The position numbers and the translations under genes are program-made. A model generated the notes under the pieces. The model made no database searches and was not told the origin of the DNA. It saw only the letters and a program-made list of their open reading frames with translations. Below are positions 42,290 through 49,848 of a DNA stretch of 64,000 nucleotides, piece by piece (positions within the stretch are counted from its first letter, which is position 1; every line of letters begins with the position of its first letter). This DNA comes from Pseudarthrobacter sp. NamE2. GTDB lineage: Bacteria; Actinomycetota; Actinomycetes; Actinomycetales; Micrococcaceae. The DNA lies in assembly GCF_005796205.1 (NCBI RefSeq), contig NZ_VAHN01000005.1, positions 62,001 to 126,000 on the forward strand, given 5' to 3'.

Positions 42290-42991
42290 TCAGCCGGCCA
42301 TGGAACCGGCGGACCGGCGGCGTACTGCAACGGCTGCTCCAGCCGCCACCAGCGCACCAAGGCCGCCAAGCCAGGCGGAGGAACCCTCGGCTCCACTGAC
42401 GGCGGTCTGTGCGTTATATCCCTGGTTGGTACCTAGGCTGGCGGTGGCGGAAGCGGCGGTGCCGGTGCGGACCGGGGCCTGCGGTGCGGGTGCGGCGGTT
42501 TGTGCCTGCGGCGCCACGGCGCCTGCCGCCGGTGCCACCAACGGCTGCTGGACCACGGGCGCGGCTGGCGGTTCGACGACGGCGGCTGGCGGTTCGACGA
42601 CGGGTGCTACCACCGGCGTTTCGACCGCCGGAGATTCACCCCCGGGCGGGTTGACGACGGGCGGGTTGACGACCGGCGGGTTCACCACCGGCTCTTCCGC
42701 TACCGGATCGTCCACGTCCACACATCCGGCGGCGTGGATAGCCGCGCCGCTGCCCCAGTTCTGCCCGTTGCTCAGGAACTCGTTGGGCGGAATGATGTCC
42801 TCCGGGTGGTGGTCGTGGCCGTGCAGCCCGTTGACATCAATCATGATCGGACTGTACGTTCCGGCATTCTTGCCGGAACCCGCGTGGCAGATCATGATTG
42901 CGTTGTCGTTGCCGCGGTCGGCTGATGCAGGAGCCGCTACCACCAAAGCGGCGAGTCCCACCACCCCCAACGTGGCGAAAGTACGTTTCAT
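42290..42991 (-). CDS. Secreted proline-rich surface protein, likely sortase substrate
   Basis: A 233-residue exported protein. Signal peptide: MKRTFATLGVVGLAALVVAA followed by a PASA cleavage site near residue 24. A small folded domain follows (about 25-95: MICHAGSGKNAGTYSPIMID, GLHGHDHHPEDIIPPNEFL), rich in His, then a long Pro/Val/Ala linker with repeats of NPPVV and EPPAA units. The C-terminus is a sorting-like tail: GYNAQTAVSG (192-200), a membrane stretch (about 207-223) and RRR. There is no LPXTG; NAQTA may take its place. Adjacent to the class F sortase gene, which suggests that the sortase anchors it. The domain's function is unknown. Confidence 0.75.
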   Translation of the reverse strand: MKRTFATLGVVGLAALVVAAPASADRGNDNAIMICHAGSGKNAGTYSPIMIDVNGLHGHDHHPEDIIPPNEFLSNGQNWGSGAAIHAAGCVDVDDPVAEEPVVNPPVVNPPVVNPPGGESPAVETPVVAPVVEPPAAVVEPPAAPVVQQPLVAPAAGAVAPQAQTAAPAPQAPVRTGTAASATASLGTNQGYNAQTAVSGAEGSSAWLGGLGALVAAGAAVAVRRRSAGSMAG

Positions 42992-43268
42992 TTGTTGTCT
43001 CCCCAGTTCGTGTGAAACGGACCATGTGCAGGGAGGGCCAGCGTCTTGCCGTATGCCCCAGCAGCACGGTCAGCTTGCTTGAGGTTTCAGGCTAGGAGCG
43101 GTGGCAGGGGCAGGTCCTGAGTAGGAGGTACTCGACTTTTGAGGGCGGCCCGCCGACGGGTTACTTGTGGGTACGCGCCCGGCTGCCCCGGCTACTGGAC
43201 CTGGCAATCCACCCTTGTCCGGCCAAGACGCCGCGCCTAACGTTGGAGCTGAACGAAAGGTGGGCGTC

Positions 43269-43469
43269 ATGGAAATCTACATGTGGTGGCTGGACCTGGA
43301 CCTCGACTCCAAGGAGTGGCTGCGCGAGAACCTCCGCGCGGAGGAGCTGCCGCTTCACGTTATCCAGGGCATCGCCGAAGCCGGCGGACCCCACCCTGAA
43401 AATCCGGCCGCCGTGCTCACCGACGCCGACTGGGACTTTATCGAAACCCAGTCCGAGTTCGTGGACTGA
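43269..43469 (+). CDS. Small acidic protein, unknown function
   Basis: A 66-residue protein beginning MEIYMWWLDLDLDSKEWL and ending in TDADWDFIETQSEFVD, very rich in Asp, Glu and Trp. GAAAGG precedes ATG 43269 by 8 to 13 bases. No family recognised. It lies 52 bases before the propeller protein gene on the same strand and may be co-transcribed with it. Confidence 0.55.
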   Translation: MEIYMWWLDLDLDSKEWLRENLRAEELPLHVIQGIAEAGGPHPENPAAVLTDADWDFIETQSEFVD

Positions 43470-43521
43470 CCCGGCGGTTCAGGGCCCCAAACCGTTGCGG
43501 GCTCCGGACCGCAGTGGTTGC

Positions 43522-44628
43522 ATGGTGCGCATGGCATCCGCAGAGAGTTTTGTCTTGGCGATCGGGACCAAAAAAGGCCTTTGGCTGGCCACCAGCCAGG
43601 ACAGGCGCGAATGGTCCTTCACCGGCCCCCACTTCCTGATGAGTGAGATCCCCAGCATCGGGATCGACACCAGGGACGGCCGCACCCGCATCATGGTCGG
43701 CGTGCGGAGCGAGCATTGGGGGCCCACTGTTGCGCACTCCGATGATCTCGGGGCCACCTGGTCGGAGCCCGAGCAGGGGGCAATCAAGTTCCCGGAAGAT
43801 ACCGGCGCGGCGGTTGAACGCGTCTGGCAGATCTACCCGGACGTGGCCTCCAGGCCGGGCGTCGTCTGGGCAGGAGCGGAACCCATTTCCCTGTGGAAGT
43901 CCACGGACGGCGGTGAGCACTTCGAGCTGAACCGCGGGCTTTGGGACCACCCGCACCGCAGCGAGTGGGGTGCGGGCTACGGTGGTGCAGCGGCGCACTC
44001 GATCGTGGTCCACCCGGCGGGGGAGACTGTCCATGTCGCCATGAGCACGGGCGGCGTTTACCGTTCGCTCGACGGCGGCAGCTCCTGGGAGCCGCGCAAC
44101 AAGGGGATTTCGGCGTACTTCATGCCGGACCCCAACCCGGAATTCGGGCAGTGCGTGCACAAGATCGCCGCCGATCCCGCCGTCGAGGGACGCCTCTATG
44201 CGCAGAACCACCACGGTGTCTACCGCACAGATGACAACGCGGACACGTGGAAGTCCATCGCGGAGGGCCTGCCGGCAGATTTCGGCTTCGTGATGCTTAC
44301 GCACCCCCGGCGGGAGGGGACTGCGTGGGTCATCCCGTTGAAGGCGGACGGGGAGCGTATTCCACCCAACGGCGAGCTGGCGGTCCACCGCACGGACGAC
44401 GCCGGCTCCACCTGGAAACGGATGGCCTTCGGGCTGCCAAGGGGCGAGTACAACAGCGTCCTGCGCGATGCTGCCTCGGTGGATACGGCGGAACCGGCCG
44501 GGGTGTACTTCGGTACCCGGGGCGGCACGGTTTACGCCAGTGCCGACGAGGGTGAGACGTTCAGGGAAGTGGCAGCACACCTGCCGGACGTCCTGTGCGT
44601 GCGGGCGGCCGTGGTGGCCGGTGCCTGA
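43522..44628 (+). CDS. Sialidase/BNR-type beta-propeller protein
   Basis: A 368-residue predicted cytosolic beta-propeller of the exo-alpha-sialidase/VPS10-like superfamily, without signal peptide. Asp-box-like repeats are visible: SDDLGATWSEP, STDGGEHFEL, SLDGGSSWEP, TDDNADTWKS, TDDAGSTWKR and SADEGETFRE, each closing a blade. These repeats stabilise the fold and do not prove sialidase activity; the catalytic Arg triad and Glu/Tyr pair are not evident. It overlaps the ThiS/MoaD-like gene by 8 bases, a pairing that suggests a joint role. ATG 43522 is used; ATG 43531 is nearby in frame. Confidence 0.8.
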   Translation: MVRMASAESFVLAIGTKKGLWLATSQDRREWSFTGPHFLMSEIPSIGIDTRDGRTRIMVGVRSEHWGPTVAHSDDLGATWSEPEQGAIKFPEDTGAAVERVWQIYPDVASRPGVVWAGAEPISLWKSTDGGEHFELNRGLWDHPHRSEWGAGYGGAAAHSIVVHPAGETVHVAMSTGGVYRSLDGGSSWEPRNKGISAYFMPDPNPEFGQCVHKIAADPAVEGRLYAQNHHGVYRTDDNADTWKSIAEGLPADFGFVMLTHPRREGTAWVIPLKADGERIPPNGELAVHRTDDAGSTWKRMAFGLPRGEYNSVLRDAASVDTAEPAGVYFGTRGGTVYASADEGETFREVAAHLPDVLCVRAAVVAGA

Positions 44629-44908
44629 CATCGCCGTGGTGCTCCCCAGCGTGCTGCAGCCGCTGGCCGGCGGGCAGTCCGTGCTGACTGCGCCCGCCGA
44701 CGGGCCGGTGACGGTGGGAAAGCTGCTGGACGCCGTCACGTCCGACTTTGCGGTGCTCGCCAGGCGGCTGCGGGATGAAACGGGCGCCCTGCGGCGGTTC
44801 GTGAACATTTACGTGGACGGCGACGAGGTGCGCCGGCTGCAGGGGCTGGAGACCGTGGTGGCACCCGGGCAGGAGGTTTTGGTCATCCAGTCGGTGGCCG
44901 GAGGCTGA
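44621..44908 (+). CDS. MoaD/ThiS-like ubiquitin-fold protein
   Basis: A 95-residue beta-grasp protein. The start DIAVVLPSVLQPLAGG, the RRFVNIYVDGDEVRRLQGLETVV region and the C-terminal VLVIQSVAGG, ending exactly in Gly-Gly, fit sulfur carriers such as MoaD and ThiS, in which the last glycine is activated as a thiocarboxylate. No ThiF/MoeB activating enzyme is in the window. GTG 44621 lies inside the end of the propeller gene, so translation is coupled. It could supply sulfur or act as a protein modifier. Confidence 0.78.
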   Translation: MPDIAVVLPSVLQPLAGGQSVLTAPADGPVTVGKLLDAVTSDFAVLARRLRDETGALRRFVNIYVDGDEVRRLQGLETVVAPGQEVLVIQSVAGG

Positions 44909-44998
44909 ACCCGCCGGTACCGCGGCCGCGGGCAGTCCTTACTGACTACGCCCGCCGCCGCGGCTGGTGATGCTGCAGGCCCCAGCCGAGGAGGATGC

Positions 44999-45232
44999 TC
45001 AGGCGACCCGCCAGACGCTGCATTCGTCCGTATTGATTGCTTTCCGGAGGCCCGTGATCCGGTCCATGATCCAGACGACGCCGATGCCCGGCGCTGTTTC
45101 CTGGACGCTGCCGCGGCGGATCACCACATCATCGTAGGAGGGCCCGACGGAGAGGCGGGCTTCAATTTCGTCACCCCGGTGGAGCTGGTCCAGGGCGCGG
45201 ACTCTGGTTACATGCGGGGTCGCTTTCTTCAT
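44999..45232 (-). CDS. Small protein, unknown function
   Basis: A 77-residue protein, MKKATPHVTRVRALDQLHRG at the start, with beta-rich, basic sequence (EIEARLSVGPSYDDVVIRRG, GIGVVWIMDRITG). No family recognised. AGGAGG lies 9 to 14 bases before ATG 45232; the GTG three bases further upstream at 45235 is an alternative start. It stands alone between the MoaD-like gene and a divergent small membrane protein gene. Confidence 0.6.
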   Translation of the reverse strand: MKKATPHVTRVRALDQLHRGDEIEARLSVGPSYDDVVIRRGSVQETAPGIGVVWIMDRITGLRKAINTDECSVWRVA

Positions 45233-45415
45233 CACGGCGGGGCCTCCTGGCTGGAGCTGGTGCCGGCTCTTTGCCGGCAGTAACCAGTGTGGAGGGGCAA
45301 TGTTGCAGGACGGTTTCCCGGCGGTTAGGTGCCGGTTAGTTGTTTGATCCCGCGCTGTTTCCGCCGGGCGTTGACGCTGCCGGGAACTGTGGGAGGCGGC
45401 ACCTAAGGTAGGGGC

Positions 45416-45829
45416 ATGGAGATCGTGCAGGGGATCTGGGCCGCGGTGGCCGGGGCGGCGGCCCTTGCGCCGCTGGCGACGTTCGGCGTCGTGCTTGTTG
45501 CTTACCTGGCGTACCGGCAGAAGGACCGCGCGGACCGCCGGGACCAGTGGTGGAAGCGCGCCGAATGGGCAATCGACTCGGCGCTCAACGACGCCGATCC
45601 GCAGCGCCGGCTGGCCGGACTGAAGGTGCTCGTGCAGCTGATCGGCAGCGACCTGGCCACGGCGGAGGACGCCGACCTGATGAGCGCCCTCGCGGTGGGC
45701 ATCCTGCAGAAGGAAGGCGCAGCGGATGCCAGGCGCAGCGCAGCAGCCGCCGCCTCCAACGCTGACTGGATTGTGCGCGAGGCCCAGCGGCTGCTGGAGG
45801 CGGCTGCCGCCAGGAGCCGGTCCGCCTAG
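45416..45829 (+). CDS. Membrane-anchored helical protein, unknown function
   Basis: A 137-residue protein with one N-terminal membrane segment (about 8-33: WAAVAGAAALAPLATFGVVLVAYLAYRQKD) and a soluble helical body that may fold as a short repeat (WAIDSALNDADPQRRLAGLKVLVQLI). I recognise no family. Its stop codon overlaps the stop of the convergent aminotransferase gene by 4 bases. Confidence 0.65.
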   Translation: MEIVQGIWAAVAGAAALAPLATFGVVLVAYLAYRQKDRADRRDQWWKRAEWAIDSALNDADPQRRLAGLKVLVQLIGSDLATAEDADLMSALAVGILQKEGAADARRSAAAAASNADWIVREAQRLLEAAAARSRSA

Positions 45830-47052
45830 GCCGCGCCGCGGCTGCGGTAGCCGGCCAGGAACGTGGCGATCCGCTCTACTGCCTCCTCGATGTCCAGGAC
45901 GGACGGGAGGATCACAAACCGGAAGTGGTCCGGTGTGGGCCAGTTGAACGCTGTGCCGTGGGAGACGAGGATCTTTTGCTCCTGCAGGAGGTCCAGCACG
46001 AACTTTTCATCGTTCGTGATGGGGTACAGGTCCGGGTCCAGGCGCGGGAACAGGTACATGGCGCCCGCCGCCGGCACGCAGGTGACTCCGGGAATGGCGG
46101 TGAGGAGCTTGTGGGCGAGGTCGCGCTGCTCGCGCAACCGTCCGCCTGGCTTCACCAGTGCCTCGATGCTCTGGTAGCCGCCCAGGCAGGTCTGGATGGC
46201 GTGCTGGGCGGGGACGTTGGCGCAGAGACGGAGCGAGGCGAGCAGCTCCAGGGCTTCGCGGTAGCCGGCAGTGGCGGCGAGGGGGCCGGTGACGGCCACC
46301 CAGCCGGCGCGGTAGCCGGGCATGCGGTAGGCCTTGGACAGGCCGCTGAAGGTGAGGCAGCAAATGTCCTCGGCCACGGATGCGGTATGGATGTGTTTGG
46401 CGTCCTCGTAAAGGACCTTTTCGTAGATCTCGTCGGAGAACAGGACCAGGTTGTGCTTGCGGGCCAGGGCGGCGAACTGCTCCAGGATGTGCCGGGGGTA
46501 CACCGCGCCGGTGGGGTTGTTCGGGTTGATGATCACGATGCCTTTGGTGCGGCTGGTGATCTTGGCTTCAACGTCGGCCATGTCCGGCCACCAGTTCTCC
46601 GCCTCGTCGCAGAGGTAGTGGACTGGTTGGCCGCCGGTCAGGGTCACGGCGGCGGTCCAGAGCGGATAGTCCGGTGCGGGGACCAGGATCTCGTCACCGT
46701 TCTCCATGAATGCCTGCAGGCACATGGAGATCAGTTCGCTGACGCCGTTCCCGATGACGATGTCCTCGACGCCGATGTTCATCAGTCCGCGGGTCTGGTA
46801 GTACTGCGAGATGGCCGTGCGGGCGGTGAAGATGCCCTTGGAGTCGCTGTAGCCCTGGGCGCCGCGCAGGTGGTGGATCATGTCCACCACCACCGACTCC
46901 GGCGCCTCCAGCCCGAACGGTGCGGTGTCCCCGAGGTTCATCTTCAGGATTCGGTGCCCTTCGGCCTCCATGTTCTTGGCCGCCTGGAGGATGGGTCCCC
47001 GGAGTTCGTACCGGACGTTCTGGAGTTTGCTGGAAAATTGCATGGCGCGCAT
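45826..47052 (-). CDS. Pyridoxal phosphate aminotransferase, alanine transaminase-like
   Basis: A 408-residue class I/II aminotransferase, probably making alanine from pyruvate and glutamate (AlaA type). The PLP lysine lies in LTFSGLSKAYRMPGYRAGW, preceded by INPNNPTGAVYPRHILEQ and by LFSDEIYEKVLYED, which holds the Asp and Tyr that contact PLP. The ending GTAFNWPTPDHFRFVILP supplies the substrate-binding arginine. ATG 47052 begins MRAMQFSSKLQ, the usual start of the family; the frame upstream to 47211 is not used. Its stop overlaps that of the convergent gene. Confidence 0.9.
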   Translation of the reverse strand: MRAMQFSSKLQNVRYELRGPILQAAKNMEAEGHRILKMNLGDTAPFGLEAPESVVVDMIHHLRGAQGYSDSKGIFTARTAISQYYQTRGLMNIGVEDIVIGNGVSELISMCLQAFMENGDEILVPAPDYPLWTAAVTLTGGQPVHYLCDEAENWWPDMADVEAKITSRTKGIVIINPNNPTGAVYPRHILEQFAALARKHNLVLFSDEIYEKVLYEDAKHIHTASVAEDICCLTFSGLSKAYRMPGYRAGWVAVTGPLAATAGYREALELLASLRLCANVPAQHAIQTCLGGYQSIEALVKPGGRLREQRDLAHKLLTAIPGVTCVPAAGAMYLFPRLDPDLYPITNDEKFVLDLLQEQKILVSHGTAFNWPTPDHFRFVILPSVLDIEEAVERIATFLAGYRSRGAA

Positions 47053-47211
47053 GGTTGATCTTTTCACAAAGCACGACGGCGGGAGGCCGGGTTGCGGGAG
47101 CCCCCCGTTGTCCACACTCCCAGGGGGAATGCGGTTCCGACGCCGAACCATGACGGCAGACCCACGCCCTTCCTGTTGCGGTTCTTCAGCCTGCGGACGC
47201 CAGCTGTGCAT

Positions 47212-47509
47212 GGGATGACTCTGCTACAAACCAGACTGACTGGTCGGTTTTATCGGAACTTCGGGCAGGACCCTCTGCCGCCCTTGAATTCGAGTTCCGG
47301 TTCAATGGCCTTATAAGGGGATCATCCATTTCGCATTAGGTATAGGTGTTTTCACCAGTCCCAAAAATTTGGGTATAGGGGATCGATTGCCCGCGATTTT
47401 GCCCGGGTCTACGCTTTGAAGTAGCTCGCATTCAGCCGTCGTTGTTTCTGGGTCGGCGCTGGCTCAGGCAGCCGGACACATTACTTTCCCAGTAGGAACA
47501 GCGATAGAC
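47212..47509 (+). promoter_or_regulatory. Upstream region of the GH16 gene with palindromes and repeats
   Basis: The gap before the GH16 gene is lower in GC than its surroundings. It contains the palindrome CCTTATAAGG (47309-47318), a direct repeat GGTATAGG (47339-47346 and 47372-47379, 33 bases apart), a hairpin GGTG-TTTT-CACC (47345-47356) and CCCAAA-AA-TTTGGG (47360-47373). They are good candidates for regulator binding; no protein can be named. Confidence 0.45.
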
Positions 47510-48778
47510 ATGGAATCTACGAGCGTTCAGCCGTTGCCCACCCAGCGGAACCGACGCGGCATGATGTTCAGGCGCAGATACTTGGCCGTTGCGTCGACAA
47601 TTCTGTTTCTGTGCGCAGTTATCACTCCGACAACCGCAGGTTCCGCCGCGACTACCTCTTTACTTATGGACACGTACGTGCAGGCGGACAGGGCGACTAC
47701 GAATTTTGGATCCAGCGTCCGTTTGTCCACAGAAGGCCGTGCGTACATCTGGCGGAATTCGCTCCTGCGGTTCTCCGTGCAGGTTCCCCCGGGTGAACAT
47801 GTTGTTTCAGCCAAACTTCGGGCGTATTCCGAGGCGTCTGCAACGTCCACTGAGTTTGTGGATGTCTTTACTACGTCTGGGGGCTGGACCGAGCGGGGCG
47901 TGACCTGGAATAACGCGCCGGCACGCGGGACATGGCTCGGTAAGGCTGGCGGGTTCGCCGCCGGCTCGTGGGTTGAATGGGATGTGACCAAGGGCGTCAA
48001 CGCGAAGGGCGGCGAGCAAAACTTCAAGCTGGAAAGCAACGCGCAGAAGTGGATCGGGTTCAAGGCAAAGGAATCGTCGAACTCAGCCCTGCGCCCAAGG
48101 CTGGTGGTGACCACCGCGCCAGACACGGTTATTTCCACTGAGGCCGCCGTGGTTCATGGGTGGGGCACGCGGGTAGCTGGGGATGAGTTCAATTATGCTG
48201 GCGCGCCCGATGCCATGAAGTGGAATGTCTATAACAGTGCCGGCCACGCGGGCAACGGTATCCGGAGTCCCGGGCAAGTTACCGTAGACGGTTCCAAGAT
48301 GGTCATCAATGGAACGCCGGATGGCACGACCGCCGGTATGGGCGCGAAGTTTGCAAACCAGAAGTATGGCCGGTGGGAAGTTCGGGCGGCCGGGTCTGGT
48401 GATGACGAATACCATATGGTGTCCATCTTGTGGCCCGATAGTGAAAATTGGCCGTGTGACGGTGAGATCGACTACGCGGAGACGACTGGCGACTGGAGCG
48501 TCATCAAGTTCTTCCACCACTATGGATGTTCGAACCTGCAGACGTCCGCGTACAAGCCCGTGGACGTGACCCAGTTCCACAACTATGCGCTTGACTGGTC
48601 CCCGCGCGGGATCGTGGGCTATGTCGATGGGGTGAAATGGTTTGAAGACACCGATCCCGCGCATCAGCCTCCCGGTCCGATGCACCAGACGTTACAACTG
48701 GACTGGTTCCCTGACAGCACTGCCAACGGCGCCGGCGAAATGCGGGTGGATTGGGTGCGGGTGTACGCGGCGGGTTGA
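47510..48778 (+). CDS. Secreted GH16 glycoside hydrolase with DNRLRE domain
   Basis: A 422-residue exported enzyme. Signal peptide: a basic start followed by YLAVASTILFLCAVITPTTAGSAA (about 24-47). Residues 50-205 form a DNRLRE/CBM96-like beta domain (DTYVQADRATTNFGSSVRLS, GWTERGVTWNNAPARG). The C-terminal 210 residues form a GH16 jelly roll with the catalytic motif GEIDYAE (Glu319, Asp321, Glu324), WGTRVAGDEFN at its start and FHNYALDWSPRGIVGYVDG near its end. GH16 enzymes cut beta-glucans, carrageenan, xyloglucan or similar; the specificity is not clear, and a self-made polysaccharide is possible. Confidence 0.87.
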   Translation: MESTSVQPLPTQRNRRGMMFRRRYLAVASTILFLCAVITPTTAGSAATTSLLMDTYVQADRATTNFGSSVRLSTEGRAYIWRNSLLRFSVQVPPGEHVVSAKLRAYSEASATSTEFVDVFTTSGGWTERGVTWNNAPARGTWLGKAGGFAAGSWVEWDVTKGVNAKGGEQNFKLESNAQKWIGFKAKESSNSALRPRLVVTTAPDTVISTEAAVVHGWGTRVAGDEFNYAGAPDAMKWNVYNSAGHAGNGIRSPGQVTVDGSKMVINGTPDGTTAGMGAKFANQKYGRWEVRAAGSGDDEYHMVSILWPDSENWPCDGEIDYAETTGDWSVIKFFHHYGCSNLQTSAYKPVDVTQFHNYALDWSPRGIVGYVDGVKWFEDTDPAHQPPGPMHQTLQLDWFPDSTANGAGEMRVDWVRVYAAG

Positions 48779-49515
48779 ACCCCATAAGAACCCGGACGGT
48801 TTCCTGACCTGCATCTGAATGGTGTAAACACCGCGTTGGTCGTCGAAGTTCTCGAATAGTTTTGCCGTCCCGGTGAGGAAAGCGGGAAACCACCGTTCCT
48901 GACGGGGGCGTAACACCCCGCCGACAAGATGCCTCAATCGGCGGACCCTGGACCTCTCGCCATGCCGGGCCTTCCTGTCACCGCTAGACGGCATAAAAGG
49001 TCGAAAAGAATAGGAATCCGGCGATGGTAATCAGAAGTTCCCGTAGGGGAGGCGAAGCCAGCGAAAGCAGGAGCCTTGATCCCGGCAAGGTCAGCATCAC
49101 CACCGTGAATGCGACCTGAACGCCTAAGACGGTTATCAGCAAGTGGCTGCCCACAAAGGACAGAAACCTCTTCCAGTACGATTCCGGTATTTGTTTTCCC
49201 CCTAAACAAAGCTAAACGTTCCATAACCAACATTTTTAAGAAAGGGGATTTGGCATCCCTCAGTGATTCGCTCCAGCCATTGCACGCAGACATGCAGTCC
49301 CCGGCCAGGGATGCTGCACCCCTGCCCGCGACATGAAAGCTCAGCGGAACCTGTTGCTGTTCCTAGCACATCTCTTTCAGGCTTCCGGCATCACCGATGC
49401 TCCTATAGCGGTCAAATTGCTCTTGGCTTCCCCGCACCAGTCGAATAGGAGCTCAACCTCTCGGGCTCCTACGCAGTACTTGCTTTTGCCCTGACGCAGC
49501 ACGGCTTGGAGGTCA
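48779..49515. other. 737-base gene-poor region with relics
   Basis: No intact gene is supported between the GH16 gene and nirD. Base composition is lower in GC and several frames contain short protein-like stretches. One is listed separately (48984-49211, minus). Another, 49333-49494 on the plus strand, would encode 53 residues (KAQRNLLLFLAHLFQASGIT at the start) and is not recognised. The region looks like decayed DNA. Confidence 0.5.
48984..49211 (-). pseudogene. Possible membrane-protein C-terminal fragment
   Basis: Read on the minus strand, the frame closing with TAG at 48984-48986 encodes two hydrophobic helices: FVGSHLLITVLGVQVAFTVV and LRELLITIAGFLFFSTFYAV, separated by MLTLPGSRLLLSLASPP. 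The frame is closed upstream by a TAG at 49212-49214 and has no start codon, so it looks like the tail of a lost membrane protein. The last helices of cation-transporting ATPases resemble this, but I cannot name it. Confidence 0.35.
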
Positions 49516-49848
49516 TCAACCAGGCGGGAACGCAATCACAATATTCCCGCTGTCGTCGAGAGACGCGTGGTAGGTCCGCAGCGGCCCGGCCCCTGTGCTC
49601 GAGCAGCCGCTGTCCAGCGAGAAGGCATGCTGATGGAGCGGACAGATGACCTCCTGTCGGTCGAGAGTGCCGTCGGCGATCGGCCCGCCCCGATGGGAGC
49701 AGACCGCGGACAGGGCCCGCAGGGAACCGTCACGGAGGCGGAACACCGCAACCTGGTCACCGTCCACCACGAACGCGCGCCCTTCGCCGACCGGAACCTG
49801 GTCCACCGGACCAAGCAGGTGGCCGCCCGTGGCCGCATGCGTGCTCAT
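49516..49848 (-). CDS. nirD: Nitrite reductase small subunit (Rieske-like)
   Basis: A 110-residue Rieske-type protein. The 2Fe-2S ligands are Cys50 and His52 (VCSHRGGP) and Cys69 and His72 (ICPLHQHAF), with the rest of the fold around DGDQVAVFRLRDG and SGNIVIAFPPG. It partners NirB in the NADH-dependent cytosolic nitrite reductase that makes ammonium. The stop of the nirB C-terminal part overlaps its ATG by 4 bases, so both are translated together on the minus strand. Confidence 0.9.
   Translation of the reverse strand: MSTHAATGGHLLGPVDQVPVGEGRAFVVDGDQVAVFRLRDGSLRALSAVCSHRGGPIADGTLDRQEVICPLHQHAFSLDSGCSSTGAGPLRTYHASLDDSGNIVIAFPPG

Noticed and set aside
43522-44628. A true sialidase.
   Set aside because: Asp-box repeats are present, but no signal peptide and no clear catalytic arginine triad can be seen.
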